NCBI RefSeq assembly: GCF_004359985.1
Contig: NZ_SMRO01000001.1
Coordinates: 558,001 to 622,000 of the forward strand
Length of the DNA stretch: 64,000 nt
Reading direction: 5' to 3'
Origin: Paraburkholderia flava
GTDB taxonomy: Bacteria; Pseudomonadota; Gammaproteobacteria; Burkholderiales; Burkholderiaceae
The notes under the pieces are model-generated. The model was not told the origin of the DNA. It worked only from the letters and a program-made list of their open reading frames with translations, and did no database searches. This document shows positions 26,149-35,187 of the stretch, piece after piece. The translations under genes and the position numbers were made by a program. Numbering within the stretch: the first letter of the stretch is position 1; each line of letters opens with the position of its first letter.

Positions 26149-26708
26149 CGGGTGTCTGGGCGGAAGGCGTCGGCGGGGTCTTGATCGTTTTGCACGGGTT
26201 CCTGCGTGTTCTGTGCGTCGAGGTCCGGCGGTGTGAAGCGGCGCACCGCGTACGCATCGGAGATTTCTTCGTCCGCGCGTTCGACGCGTGCAGCCAGCGC
26301 GCGTTGCGTCCGTTCGCCGACTTTCTCCAGCTTGTCCTCTGCCGCCTTCGCGCGACGCACCGCACGCTGACGCTGGGCAAGTTCCGCTTCGTGGCCGTTG
26401 TGGGTCGTGCTCGCGTGCACGATCGAGCGGTTCGCGGTGCCGATCTGCAGATTCATCGTGCGCGTGTCCGCAGCGGCTTCGTGGAGGGCGCGCGCAGAGC
26501 GGTGTGCTGTATCGGCGGGTTCGGCGAGGCGCTGCTGGATTGCTACCTTCGCCGCGACCTGACGATCGAGATGCTGACGCGCGTTGTCGAGCGCACGGCG
26601 GCTCTCCGCTGCAATGCCCTGCTGACGCGCGGCCGCGACCCGCGCGAGTTGCGAGCGCAGCGCGCGCACGCGGCGCAAGCGGGCGAGCATCTCTTCGATC
26701 TCAGACAT
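26142..26708 (-). CDS. sctO: T3SS central stalk protein SctO (probable)
   Basis: The start at ATG 26708 (MSEIEEMLARLRRVRALRSQLAR) gives 188 residues. Almost the whole chain is predicted helical and charged with heptad-like spacing, as expected for the FliJ/YscO two-helix coiled coil that sits inside the SctN hexamer. Primary sequence similarity in this family is low, so the call rests on position directly after sctN (8-bp overlap), coiled-coil character and size. The C-terminal 45 residues are acidic, Pro/Gln-rich and probably disordered. Confidence 0.75.
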   Translation of the reverse strand: MSEIEEMLARLRRVRALRSQLARVAAARQQGIAAESRRALDNARQHLDRQVAAKVAIQQRLAEPADTAHRSARALHEAAADTRTMNLQIGTANRSIVHASTTHNGHEAELAQRQRAVRRAKAAEDKLEKVGERTQRALAARVERADEEISDAYAVRRFTPPDLDAQNTQEPVQNDQDPADAFRPDTRC

Positions 26709-28071
26709 GATCGTTCGCCAGCCGTGTGAGGCGCGCGAGCGTCGCATCGAACGCGACATTCTCGGTCGCGAGCTGCGTGCAGAATGCGCCGAGCAAATCG
26801 CGCGCGCGCAACGCGAGATCGCCGAGCCGGTCGCTGCCTTCGCGATACTCGCCGATCTGCACGAGCAGTTCGATCTCCTGATACTTCGCGAGCAGTTCGC
26901 GCAGCCGCGCGGCCGAACGCTGATGCGCGGCATTCGTGACGAGCGGCATCACGCGCGACAGGCTCGCGAGCACGTCGATCGCCGGATAGCGGTTCGCGAG
27001 CGCGATCTTGCGCGACAGCACGATGTGGCCGTCGAGAATCGAGCGCACTTCCTCGGCGATCGGATCGGATTCCTCGTCGCCTTCGACGAGCACCGTATAC
27101 AGCGCAGTGATCGACCCACGTTCGCCCTGCCCCGCGCGTTCGAGCAATCGCGGCAGCACCGCGAACGTCGACGGCGGGAAGCTGCGGCGCGTCGGCGGCT
27201 CGCCGCTCGCGAGTCCGACCTCGCGTTGCGCGCGCGCGAAGCGCGTCAGCGAATCGACGAGCAGCAGCACGCGCTTGCCTTCATCGCGGAAGTGTTCGGC
27301 AATCGCGGTCGCGACGAGCGCGGACTTCACGCGCTCCATCGCGGGCCGGTCCGACGTCGACACGACGAGGATCGAACGCGCACGAACTTCGGGCGACAGC
27401 GAATGTTCGATGAACTCGCGCACTTCGCGGCCGCGTTCGCCGACCAGCGCGATCACGTTCACGTCGGCCTTCGCACCGCGCGCGATCATCCCGAGCAGCG
27501 TGCTCTTGCCGACACCCGACGGCGCGAAAATGCCGACGCGCTGTCCTTCGCCCAACGTCATCATCCCGTCGATCACGCGCACGCCGGTCGTGAACGGCGT
27601 ATCGATCATCTTGCGTGCAAGCGGGTTCGGCGGAGACTGCTGCGTCGAGACCCATGTCGCGCCGCTGACTGGACCGAGCCCGTCGAGCGGTTGACCCAGG
27701 CCGTCGAGCACACGCCCGAACAACCCCGCGCCGACCGGAAACACATGCTCGCGGCCGGACGGCACGACCGTCGTTTCCGGAGACAAACCGGCGACGTCGC
27801 CGAGCGGCGTCAGCAGCGTGGTCTGCCGCGAGAAGCCGACCACTTCGGCAAGCAGTGTCGGTTGATTCGGCGTGCGCAGTTCGCAGATTTCGCCGAGCCG
27901 CGCGCGGATGCCGGTCGCGTTCAGGATCTGTCCGACCGCGTGATTGACGCGCCCCTGCACTGATACCGGCGAAAAGAACGCGAGGCCCGCATCGAGATCG
28001 CCGACCAGTCGTCCGCTGTCGACGAGCGGTTCGTCGTCGCTGCCGGCCAGCGTGCCTGCGTAGGTGCTCAT
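26701..28071 (-). CDS. sctN: T3SS ATPase SctN
   Basis: The 456-residue protein has Walker A APSGVGKST (183-191), Walker B RVLLLVDSLTRFARAQREV and the GERGREVREFIEHSL and SRKIALANRYPAIDVLASLSRVMP motifs of F1-like secretion ATPases. It forms the hexamer that unfolds substrates and strips chaperones at the cytoplasmic face. ATG 28071 overlaps the sctL stop (ATGA). The reading frame runs on upstream of this ATG, but that part is shadow of sctL. The 3' end overlaps sctO by 8 bp. Confidence 0.97.
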   Translation of the reverse strand: MSTYAGTLAGSDDEPLVDSGRLVGDLDAGLAFFSPVSVQGRVNHAVGQILNATGIRARLGEICELRTPNQPTLLAEVVGFSRQTTLLTPLGDVAGLSPETTVVPSGREHVFPVGAGLFGRVLDGLGQPLDGLGPVSGATWVSTQQSPPNPLARKMIDTPFTTGVRVIDGMMTLGEGQRVGIFAPSGVGKSTLLGMIARGAKADVNVIALVGERGREVREFIEHSLSPEVRARSILVVSTSDRPAMERVKSALVATAIAEHFRDEGKRVLLLVDSLTRFARAQREVGLASGEPPTRRSFPPSTFAVLPRLLERAGQGERGSITALYTVLVEGDEESDPIAEEVRSILDGHIVLSRKIALANRYPAIDVLASLSRVMPLVTNAAHQRSAARLRELLAKYQEIELLVQIGEYREGSDRLGDLALRARDLLGAFCTQLATENVAFDATLARLTRLANDHV

Positions 28072-28706
28072 CTCGCAGGTCCGCCGGCACCCGTGAACGG
28101 CTCGCGACGGATCGCCTGCCGCAACGCATCGATCTGCAGATCGAGACTCGCATCGATACGCCCCGACGGCGTCTCGACCATGCACGCGCGCGCCGCGAGC
28201 TGCGCATCCTCGACGACGCGGATTTTCTGCGACCGCACCTGCCCGGCGAACGCGCCCGCGAGCGCATCGTCCATCTCCTCGCGATGCCCTGGCGCCACGT
28301 GCACGATCAGAAACGGTTCGTCGCGCACGAGCGGCATGATCCGCGCGAGCGCCGCTTCGTACAACCGCTGCGTGCCCATCTCGCCGACGATCGTACGCAC
28401 CGCCTTGACGACGATCTCCGCCATCGCGTCCTTCATCGACTCCATCGTCTTCGCCGACGACAACGCCTGGCTGTAGGTCCGCGCCGCGTATTCCTGCTGC
28501 GCGCGGCGCAGTCCCTCCTCGTAGCCGGCGGCCTGACGCGCGTCGAATTCGCGCTGCGCGGCCGCGACGATGCGCTCCGCTTCTTCGCGCGCGGTCGCGA
28601 TCACCGCCGACGCATCGAGCAGCGCCGCGTATTCGCGTTCCTTGAGCACCTTGCGCTCGGACAGCAGCTGCAGGTTGTCGCTCGTGATCAGAAAAGCCAG
28701 TCCCAT
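28068..28706 (-). CDS. sctL: T3SS ATPase-regulatory stator protein SctL
   Basis: From ATG 28706 (MGLAFLITSDNLQLLSERKVLKEREY) the product has 212 residues. A long helical region with AREEAERIVAAAQREFDARQAAGYEEG precedes a globular C-terminal domain (MAEIVVKAVRTIVGEMG, FLIVHVAPGHREEMDDAL, CMVETPSGRIDASLDLQIDALRQAI), matching the FliH/SctL/HrpE family. SctL dimers link the ATPase to SctQ and SctK. The last motif (ETPSGRIDASLDLQ) is especially characteristic. It overlaps sctK by 19 bp and sctN by 4 bp. Confidence 0.93.
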   Translation of the reverse strand: MGLAFLITSDNLQLLSERKVLKEREYAALLDASAVIATAREEAERIVAAAQREFDARQAAGYEEGLRRAQQEYAARTYSQALSSAKTMESMKDAMAEIVVKAVRTIVGEMGTQRLYEAALARIMPLVRDEPFLIVHVAPGHREEMDDALAGAFAGQVRSQKIRVVEDAQLAARACMVETPSGRIDASLDLQIDALRQAIRREPFTGAGGPAR

Positions 28707-29422
28707 GCCGCAAACCTCTCGGGTATCAGGAACAGAAACAGCAGCTCGCCGAACTGGTCGCGCTGCGCATGATTCAACAGATACGGTGCTTCGTCGTCGA
28801 TGGCGCGGTTGAATTTCAGGCGCGCGCGACGTTCGACCGACACGCCCGCCGCCGCGACGAAATCCGCGAGCAGACGACCGCCGCGCGCGCGGATCACCGC
28901 AGGCAACATCGCGGGATCGTTGCGCCACGGTTCGAGCGTTTCGCCGAGCACGCCGAATTCCGGCGCGCGTTCGAGCGTCAGTTCGAGCGCGTCGGCGCCG
29001 AGCTTCGCGGCGACTTCGGTACGCACGCGGCGCACATGCAGTGCGTCGCGCAGCCAGTTACGGTGCAGCAGCAGGCCCGCGAGCGACGCTAGCTGTTCGA
29101 GCGCCGCACCCGGCAGTAACGCGAGACGCGCGGACGGCGTCGCGGCATCGAAGTCGGTGAGTTGCGCGACGCCGTGCGCATCGAGCAGATGCCGCGCGAT
29201 CAATCGACGCCCCGCATCGCCGAAGCGCGACAGCTGACGGTACGCATCGGGCCATGCGGACGGCACGCGCGTCACGTGCAGATAGGTGTCCGGGCGCAGG
29301 TTGAACTCGCACACCATCCGGTAGAACGTGATGCGACGGGGGCCAGTCGGCGGCTCGAGCGGCTGCATCCACGGCGCGGGTGGGATCGATAGCGAAGACA
29401 GCGAACGGTCTGCGGGCGTCAT
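28688..29422 (-). CDS. sctK: T3SS sorting platform adaptor SctK
   Basis: This 244-residue soluble protein sits between sctJ and sctL, the standard position of sctK. It contains FYRMVCEFNLRPDTYLHVTRVPSAWP and ends EAPYLLNHAQRDQFGELLFLFLIPERFAAWDWLF; the N-terminal W/P-rich segment and Leu-rich helices resemble YscK/HrpB4-type proteins. SctK joins the SctQ pods to the inner membrane ring protein SctD. A strong RBS (AAGGAGC) precedes ATG 29422. Family similarity is weak, so context carries part of the call. Confidence 0.82.
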   Translation of the reverse strand: MTPADRSLSSLSIPPAPWMQPLEPPTGPRRITFYRMVCEFNLRPDTYLHVTRVPSAWPDAYRQLSRFGDAGRRLIARHLLDAHGVAQLTDFDAATPSARLALLPGAALEQLASLAGLLLHRNWLRDALHVRRVRTEVAAKLGADALELTLERAPEFGVLGETLEPWRNDPAMLPAVIRARGGRLLADFVAAAGVSVERRARLKFNRAIDDEAPYLLNHAQRDQFGELLFLFLIPERFAAWDWLF

Positions 29423-29458
29423 CGCTGAAGCTCCTTGAAGCGATGCAGCGGCAACGCG

Positions 29459-30319
29459 CTATGCACCGTCGCGCGCACTGTCGGCTACTCGCACGCCGGG
29501 ACGCGCACCACCCGCCGCGCCATTTGCCCGTGCGCTACCGAGCAATCCTGCGAGCCGTCTGCCGAACATCCCACGCCGTGCCGCCGACAGCGCAAGCACT
29601 ATAAACGTCAGCGCCACCAGCGCACCGACCAGCCAGCCGAGCGGCGAACGCAGATGCACGATGTCGTTCAGCGCGTTGCCGATGCCGTTCGCCGGCAGCG
29701 GTTTTTCCGCAGCGGGTTGCAGAAACAGCGACACGTTGTCGTACTGCAGTCCTTCGATGCTGTGCGCGACGAGATCCTTCACCATCGGCGCCATCGCGCG
29801 CAGATCGACGCCGGGCCGGTAGCGGATGTAGACCGCGGCCGACGACGGCTTGATCTTGTCCGCGAGCGGATCGTTCTCCGGAATCACGACCTGCACGCGC
29901 GCGACGACTACGCCTTCGATGTCCTGCAGCGTGCGCGACAGATCCTGCGACACGCCGTACAGATAGCGCATGCGCTCTTCGGCGGGCGTCGACACGAGCC
30001 CCTGCTTCTGGAACAGCTCGCCGATGCTCGTGTAGTGCGGGCGCGGCAAACCGTTCGAGTGCAGCACGGTCAGCGCGGAGTGCATGTCGTCGTCGGAGAC
30101 TTCGACGAGCCATGACTGACGATCCGACGTATCGCGCGCGTCGTTGTCCTTCGACGCCGAAATGCCGGCGTCGGCGAGCACGCCGACCATCTGGTTCGCC
30201 TCGGCCTCGCTTAAGCCCGAGTACAGCTCCTTCTGACAGCCGGCCAGCAGCACGAGCGCGCCGACCATGGCGACGCGCGCCGCATGGCGGCCCCAGCGGA
30301 TCGATCGATGAGCGCTCAT
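29459..30319 (-). CDS. sctJ: T3SS inner membrane ring lipoprotein SctJ
   Basis: The 286-residue precursor has a lipobox (ALVLLAGC) followed by KELYSGLSEAEANQMVGVLADAGISASKD, the defining start of the SctJ/PrgK/FliF-like ring-building fold. Two ring-building domains follow (MHSALTVLHSNGLPRPHY, EERMRYLYGVSQDLSRTL, VVVARVQVVIPENDPLADKIKPSSAAVYIRY). A C-terminal transmembrane helix (LVGALVALTFIVLALSAA, near residue 235) and a short cytoplasmic tail complete it. It forms the inner MS-ring with SctD. The operon position, sctI before and sctK after, is canonical. Confidence 0.97.
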   Translation of the reverse strand: MSAHRSIRWGRHAARVAMVGALVLLAGCQKELYSGLSEAEANQMVGVLADAGISASKDNDARDTSDRQSWLVEVSDDDMHSALTVLHSNGLPRPHYTSIGELFQKQGLVSTPAEERMRYLYGVSQDLSRTLQDIEGVVVARVQVVIPENDPLADKIKPSSAAVYIRYRPGVDLRAMAPMVKDLVAHSIEGLQYDNVSLFLQPAAEKPLPANGIGNALNDIVHLRSPLGWLVGALVALTFIVLALSAARRGMFGRRLAGLLGSARANGAAGGARPGVRVADSARDGA

Positions 30320-30337
30320 TCCTCAGTTATTCCTCGG

Positions 30338-30871
30338 TCATTCCTGATTCTTCAGAATCGAATGCGTGAGCCCGTTCGTCGCCTGCGCGACCGCGAGGCT
30401 CAACTGGTATTCGGAGATCGTCGTCGTCGCGCTCCACTGGAAGTCCATCGCCTGTGCCATCGACATCAACGGATCGTTGGCGTTCTGCGTCATCGACGAC
30501 AGCATCTCGGTCTGATGCTTCTGCAGATTCGAGTACCGCGTATCGAGATCGCTCGTGAAATTGCGCAGCCGGTCGACCAGCGAAGAATGGTTCGCATCGA
30601 CGGGCGTCATGCGGACGTCGGAAGACGTGGGCGTGACGGGTTGCGTGGTCTGGTTGGCCTGCGTGGCCTGCGCCGTTTGCGTCGCCTGTGGGGGCAACGC
30701 GGCGGTCGTGGCCGTCGTCTGCGCAGGCGGCTGCATCAGGCCATCGAAGTGCTTGACCTGTGAAGCGTGCTGGGCACCATCCGTCTGCACGGACTGCGTG
30801 GCGGACTGGGTTGCAGACTGAGAAGCCGCAAGCGCAGCCGTCGACGGTGGCGCGACACCTGAGACAGTCAT
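30338..30871 (-). CDS. sctI: T3SS inner rod protein SctI (HrpB2/HrpJ-like)
   Basis: The 177-residue protein has a long Gln/Thr/Ala-rich low-complexity N-terminal half. The C-terminal half is helical: DRLRNFTSDLDTRYSNLQKHQTEMLSSM, then NDPLMSMAQAMDFQWSATTTISEYQLSLAVAQATNGLTHSILKNQE. The final amphipathic helix matches inner rod proteins that line the channel below the needle. It is longer than usual for the family because of the N-terminal extension. A strong RBS (GGAAGGAGG) precedes ATG 30871, and it lies directly before sctJ. Confidence 0.85.
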   Translation of the reverse strand: MTVSGVAPPSTAALAASQSATQSATQSVQTDGAQHASQVKHFDGLMQPPAQTTATTAALPPQATQTAQATQANQTTQPVTPTSSDVRMTPVDANHSSLVDRLRNFTSDLDTRYSNLQKHQTEMLSSMTQNANDPLMSMAQAMDFQWSATTTISEYQLSLAVAQATNGLTHSILKNQE

Positions 30872-31026
30872 GATCTGTCCTCCTTCCTTAAATCACGGTG
30901 CTGGATCACTGCTACGTCGTGCAGCTACGTCGGGTAGCCGGCCGCACGCGCGCGTGCGCAACGCCGCCGCCGATGCACGTCATCGGCGTCGCGGTACTGC
31001 GACAGGCGGGCGGCCAGCGCCCGGCG

Positions 31027-31248
31027 TCAGGAGCGGCCAGCCGAACCGATGTGCTCTGCTGCCTGCGACGCGGCCGTCCCGGCTGCCGACGTGACTGCGC
31101 CGGTCGTCTGGAACGTGCTCGTCGAGCTTTGCACCTGAAACTGGATCTCGGTCAGCTTTTCCTGCGCTGCGATCAACTGGTTTGCCTGGTTCTGAACGGC
31201 ACCGGTATCCGTCGTGCCGCCGTTCGGGGAAGTTGCTGTCGTGCCCAT
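31027..31248 (-). CDS. Small T3SS-cluster protein, candidate needle/pilus subunit
   Basis: A 73-residue ORF with a clear RBS (GAAGGAG) before ATG 31248 sits between sctD and sctI, where needle or pilus subunit genes are often found. The N-terminus is Gly/Thr/Ser-rich. A central amphipathic helix (QNQANQLIAAQEKLTEIQFQVQSS) is followed by an Ala/Thr/Ser-rich stretch (GAVTSAAGTAASQAAEHIG). Size, high Ala/Ser/Gln/Thr, no Cys or Trp and the helical hairpin potential suit a filament subunit (SctF or Hrp pilin). Direct sequence similarity was not recognised, so this is inference from context. Confidence 0.55.
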   Translation of the reverse strand: MGTTATSPNGGTTDTGAVQNQANQLIAAQEKLTEIQFQVQSSTSTFQTTGAVTSAAGTAASQAAEHIGSAGRS

Positions 31249-31407
31249 GTGCTACTCCTTCGTTCAGAAACGTTTTACTGCCTGCGGCCACGGCCCCATG
31301 CCGTGTACCGCTCCGCCTGCCGCCGCGCTCGATGAGCGCCACGGCGTGCGGTCCTGGTTGCGCGCGATGCATGGCGATGCATCGTGCGCGAGTTCTGCTG
31401 CGTCGCG

Positions 31408-32868
31408 CTAGGGCTGCGACGCGTGGGTGGCCGGTGCTGCGACTGTGGCTCCACTTGCGTGTGTCGCTGCTGCTGCAGCGGTCACACTGCTTGCTGCGGT
31501 GCCTGATGCTGCGGTCGTTACTGCATTAGCCGAAGCACTGGCCGATGAACCAGTCGCCGCATCCGCCACCGCACCCGACACCGGCATCGCGACACCCGTC
31601 GCGGCCCCATGTGCCACCACCGATGAAGACGCAGACGCATCCGATGCTGCAGCAACCGGCGCGCCCGCCGAACTGCCGCCGAGCGGCATCGTGACCTTGC
31701 GGCCGTCGTTGTCGAACACCACTTCCTCGGGACTGATCGATACGACCGTCGGCCCCTGCTTCATCTTCGAGCCTTCGAAATAGCGGCTGCCGTCCGCGGT
31801 TTCGATGTAGCGCTGATCGCCGTCGCCGGCGAACACCGTGACGATCTCCGGAATGCCGGCCGTGCCGCCGAGCATTCCCGCGCGCGTCGGGCCGGCGCCC
31901 GGCTCGCCGTAATGCACGTGATCGACGACCTCGAGCGCAGGACGTGCGTCCTTCATGTAGTTCTGGATCCGCGTGGCGATCTGCGCATGCGGCGCGTCGC
32001 CAGTCAGTTCGATCTTGCCGTGCCCGAGATACGACACGGTCAGCGGCGTATCGCTGAAATAGGTCTGCGCGGTGGCCAGCAGATCGCTGACGACATACAC
32101 CGTACCGAGCGCCGCGTTGTCGACACCCGCCACGATCTGCGCGACCTTGTCGTGCTCCGCTGCATCCTTCACATAGCCGCTGACGAGCGCACCGTCGTCG
32201 CGCGGCGCGACGCTCAGTTCCGGATAGACGCTCAACGCCTGCTGCAAGCGATGCACGCGCGACAACGCCGATTCGTGCTGCCACGGCAAACTGCCCGACC
32301 ACGCGACGAGCCCATACCCCAGCGCGCCCAGCAACACACCGACCCACAGCGCGCCGAGCACGATCACGAAGCGCCGGCTGCCGACACGCCGCATCGCATC
32401 CGCCAGCCACGCGGGCCACGCGGAATCGCGATCCGTCTGCGGCTTTTCGCTCTCGGCGGGCATCGCGGCGGCGGCCTGCGCGTTGCGCGCGATGCCGAGG
32501 CGGATCGAACCGACCGTCACGACGTCGTTCGGCGTCAGCGAGCGGCGCGACGCGTCGAGCGGTTCGTCGTTGAACAGCACCGGCGCACCGCCGCTCGCAT
32601 CGTTCGCGGCGCCGAAGTTCTGCACCGTCACCGCTAGCGCGCCGACCTGCAGACACACCTGCTTCGCGCCGATCTCGCGATCCGGCAGGATCACTTCGCA
32701 ATCGGCTGCGGTGCCGACCCAGTTCGCCCCGCGCGCGAGCGACATCGTGCGGCCGTACATCGGACCGCTCAGGAAGCACAGATTCCACGGCGACGCTGCC
32801 GTGTCGCGCGGCTGGGCCGACGCGCTACTGTTCAGCGCCGTGTGCGGATCAAGGGTGCTCGTAGCCAT
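31408..32868 (-). CDS. sctD: T3SS outer MS-ring protein SctD
   Basis: The 486-residue protein starts with an FHA-like cytoplasmic domain (about 25-130: LCFLSGPMYGRTMSLARGANWVGTAADCEVILPD, SLTPNDVVTVGSIRLGIA). One transmembrane helix follows (FVIVLGALWVGVLLGALGYGLVAW, near residue 170). The periplasmic ring-building domains (LSRVHRLQQALSVYPELSVAPRDDGALVSGYVKD and so on) end in PTVVSISPEEVVFDNDGRKVTMPLG. The last 100 residues are an Ala/Ser/Val low-complexity tail, unusual for SctD. It overlaps the end of sctC by 20 bp. It forms the inner membrane ring and docks SctK. Confidence 0.92.
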   Translation of the reverse strand: MATSTLDPHTALNSSASAQPRDTAASPWNLCFLSGPMYGRTMSLARGANWVGTAADCEVILPDREIGAKQVCLQVGALAVTVQNFGAANDASGGAPVLFNDEPLDASRRSLTPNDVVTVGSIRLGIARNAQAAAAMPAESEKPQTDRDSAWPAWLADAMRRVGSRRFVIVLGALWVGVLLGALGYGLVAWSGSLPWQHESALSRVHRLQQALSVYPELSVAPRDDGALVSGYVKDAAEHDKVAQIVAGVDNAALGTVYVVSDLLATAQTYFSDTPLTVSYLGHGKIELTGDAPHAQIATRIQNYMKDARPALEVVDHVHYGEPGAGPTRAGMLGGTAGIPEIVTVFAGDGDQRYIETADGSRYFEGSKMKQGPTVVSISPEEVVFDNDGRKVTMPLGGSSAGAPVAAASDASASSSVVAHGAATGVAMPVSGAVADAATGSSASASANAVTTAASGTAASSVTAAAAATHASGATVAAPATHASQP

Positions 32869-34909
32869 GATCCGTGGTTCCGGTTTGCGTCACCGCCGGT
32901 TGCGAGGCCGCATCCTTGGGTGCAGCGGGCAGCGGCGGCGGACCGAAGCGCGAGCCGGGCTGCGGCTTCGGCGTCAGCGGCACCGCGATGTCGTTGTCGG
33001 GCGGCCGGTACATCGTGAGACCATTCGAATCCGACGCTGCATTCGCGGCCGGATTCACCGGCGAGCCGTCCGGCGCATACAGCGACGCGGTATCGACGAC
33101 ACGCGGCGTCAGCAGATAGAAACGCTCCATGTGCGAACCGGTCTTGTCGGTGTACTTGAACAGATTGCCGATCAGCGGAATGTCCGAGAGCCAGGGCACG
33201 CCGCTCTTGTTGAGCTGCACCTGGTCGTCGTTGAAACCGGCGATCAGCAGGCTGCGGCCTTCGTCGATCATCGTCTTCGTGACGATGTTGCGCTGCTGGA
33301 TCACCGGAATGTTCTGCACCGACTGACCCTGCACGACGTTGCCGTCCTGGATGTCGATCGACATCATCACGCTCTCCGGATTCGCCTTCGCGGCAGCAGC
33401 ACCCGCGCTGTCGTCGACGATCATCGGCGTGACCTTGATGCTCGTGCCGGTCGTCACGCTGTACAGCGACGAATCCTGAAAGCCCTGCACCTGCACGTAG
33501 AACTGCGTGAGGTTTTCGAGGATCGCCTCGGTGTTGTCGAGCGCGAGCACCTTCGGCTTCGAATGCAGCTCCGCCTTGCCGTTCTGCGCGAGCGCGTTCA
33601 CGCGCGTCAGCAGATAGTCGCGCAGCGAGCCGCCGATCGATGCGGTCAGCGCGATGCCGGTCGGCGCAAACGTGCCCGTCTGGCCCGACTCGCTCGTGCC
33701 GACGCCGAACGTGAGCGGCGGGTTGCCCGAACCGCCGTACTGCGTGTTGCCGTTCAGCGGATTCGAGCCGTTGCCGATCTGCACGTCGCCGTGCGTCGTA
33801 TGCAGACGCCAGTCGATGCCGAGGCTGTCGAGCGACGTATCGTCGATGTCGATGATCGTCACGTTGATTTCGACGATGCGCGGCCGCACGTCGAGTTCGT
33901 TGATCAGCGACTGATAGCGGTACATGTTCTCCGGCAGATCGCGCACGAGCACCGCGTTGATCGCCGGATCGGCCTCGATGTGCGGCAGCGTATCGGCGTT
34001 CGAACCGCCGCCGAACGGCAGCGCCGCGCCGTCGCCCGCAAGACCCGATGCGCCGTAGCCACTGTTGCCCGACGGACCGCCCGCGATGTCGGGGAATTCG
34101 ATCCGCGGCACGGCGATCGTCATGCCCGAACCGAGCTTCATCTGCCGCGCGGCGGCACCGAGCGTCGCGCTCACGGGCGCGGGCGTCGCGCGATCGTTAT
34201 CCCTGCCGTACAGACGCTTGAGCATCGTCGCGACACCGGGGATCACCACTTCCTTGCCCGAGCGGTTCACCGTGAAGTCCGACGCCCAGCCGTATTTCAG
34301 CCGGAACGCGTGGACGTCCGCGAGTTGCCCGTTCGATGCCGGATTGCCGACCGAACTCACCGCCTGCCGCACGAGTTCGATGTAGCGACGCGGACCCGAC
34401 ACGTAGATGCTGTTCGAGCGATCGTTGATCACGAGCGAGAAGCGCTTGTCGGCGATCTGCATCGTCTGCAGCGCGCGGCTGATTTCGCCGGCGGAATTCG
34501 GCGGAATCGGAATGACCTGGCTTTGCGATTGATCGGCAGGATCGATGTACAGGAACGAGCCGTCGTAGTACCACGTGAGGCCGTACGTCGCACATACCGT
34601 ATCGAGCGTTTGCTCTGGCGTGCCGGAGAAGCGGCCGCTGATCGTGCCGTCCACTTTCGGATCGACCACCGCCGTAATGCCCTGCGACGACGCCAGCTCG
34701 CGGATAAAGTCCGCAATCTTTCGGCCGTTCGCGACGATCGTGAACGGCCGGTTGCGCCAGCGCAGTTCGGCCGCGCGCGCGGACGGCGTGACCGGTGTGA
34801 ATAGCGACATGGACAGCAACGCCGCCGCAAACAGCATGGTCGCGGCGAACTGGGCCCGCCGTCTGTCGAATAAGAACGCTAATCGGAACGTTATAGCGCG
34901 TCGGCGCAT
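32849..34909 (-). CDS. sctC: T3SS outer membrane secretin SctC
   Basis: From ATG 34909 the precursor is 686 residues. The extended basic N-terminus precedes a Sec signal (ATMLFAAALLSMSLFTPVTPSARAA). N0/N1/N3 domains follow (ELRWRNRPFTIVANGRKIADFIRELASSQG, PRRYIELVRQAVSSV). The secretin core has VLVRDLPENMYRYQSLINELDVRPRIVEINVTIIDID, HSKPKVLALDNTEAILE and the family signature VPWLSDIPLIGNLFKY followed by ERFYLLTPRVV. It forms the outer membrane ring. The C-terminal tail is Pro-rich; no pilotin gene is seen. Its start shares one base with the sctS stop (TGATG). Confidence 0.96.
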   Translation of the reverse strand: MRRRAITFRLAFLFDRRRAQFAATMLFAAALLSMSLFTPVTPSARAAELRWRNRPFTIVANGRKIADFIRELASSQGITAVVDPKVDGTISGRFSGTPEQTLDTVCATYGLTWYYDGSFLYIDPADQSQSQVIPIPPNSAGEISRALQTMQIADKRFSLVINDRSNSIYVSGPRRYIELVRQAVSSVGNPASNGQLADVHAFRLKYGWASDFTVNRSGKEVVIPGVATMLKRLYGRDNDRATPAPVSATLGAAARQMKLGSGMTIAVPRIEFPDIAGGPSGNSGYGASGLAGDGAALPFGGGSNADTLPHIEADPAINAVLVRDLPENMYRYQSLINELDVRPRIVEINVTIIDIDDTSLDSLGIDWRLHTTHGDVQIGNGSNPLNGNTQYGGSGNPPLTFGVGTSESGQTGTFAPTGIALTASIGGSLRDYLLTRVNALAQNGKAELHSKPKVLALDNTEAILENLTQFYVQVQGFQDSSLYSVTTGTSIKVTPMIVDDSAGAAAAKANPESVMMSIDIQDGNVVQGQSVQNIPVIQQRNIVTKTMIDEGRSLLIAGFNDDQVQLNKSGVPWLSDIPLIGNLFKYTDKTGSHMERFYLLTPRVVDTASLYAPDGSPVNPAANAASDSNGLTMYRPPDNDIAVPLTPKPQPGSRFGPPPLPAAPKDAASQPAVTQTGTTDHGYEHP

Positions 34910-35187
34910 CAGAGCATACCCGTCGAAGAAACGAACAATCGTGTCAGCGCTTGCTGCGCGAATCGCAGCACCTCGCCCCCCAGCCACCCGGACAGCACCA
35001 CCAGCGCCACCATCACGGCAATCAGCCGCACGGCGATGCCGATGTTCGCGTCCTGCACCTGCGTCACCGCCTGCAGGATCGCCACTACGAGCCCCGTCAC
35101 CGTCGCGATCAGCACGATCGGCAGCGACAGCAGCAGCACCAGCATCAGCGCCTGCTGCGTCAGATCGAGAATCGTCGAACTCGTCAC
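34909..35187 (-). CDS. sctS: T3SS export gate protein SctS
   Basis: The GTG at 35187 overlaps the sctV stop (GTGA) and starts a 92-residue protein with two hydrophobic hairpin helices (TQQALMLVLLLSLPIVLIATVTGLVVAILQAVTQVQDANI, then AVRLIAVMVALVVLSGWLGGEVLRFAQQAL). This is the FliQ/SctS family, four copies of which wrap SctR5-SctT. Between sctV and sctC it is far from its usual partners sctR and sctT. Longer upstream readings of this frame are shadow of sctV. Confidence 0.95.
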   Translation of the reverse strand: MTSSTILDLTQQALMLVLLLSLPIVLIATVTGLVVAILQAVTQVQDANIGIAVRLIAVMVALVVLSGWLGGEVLRFAQQALTRLFVSSTGML

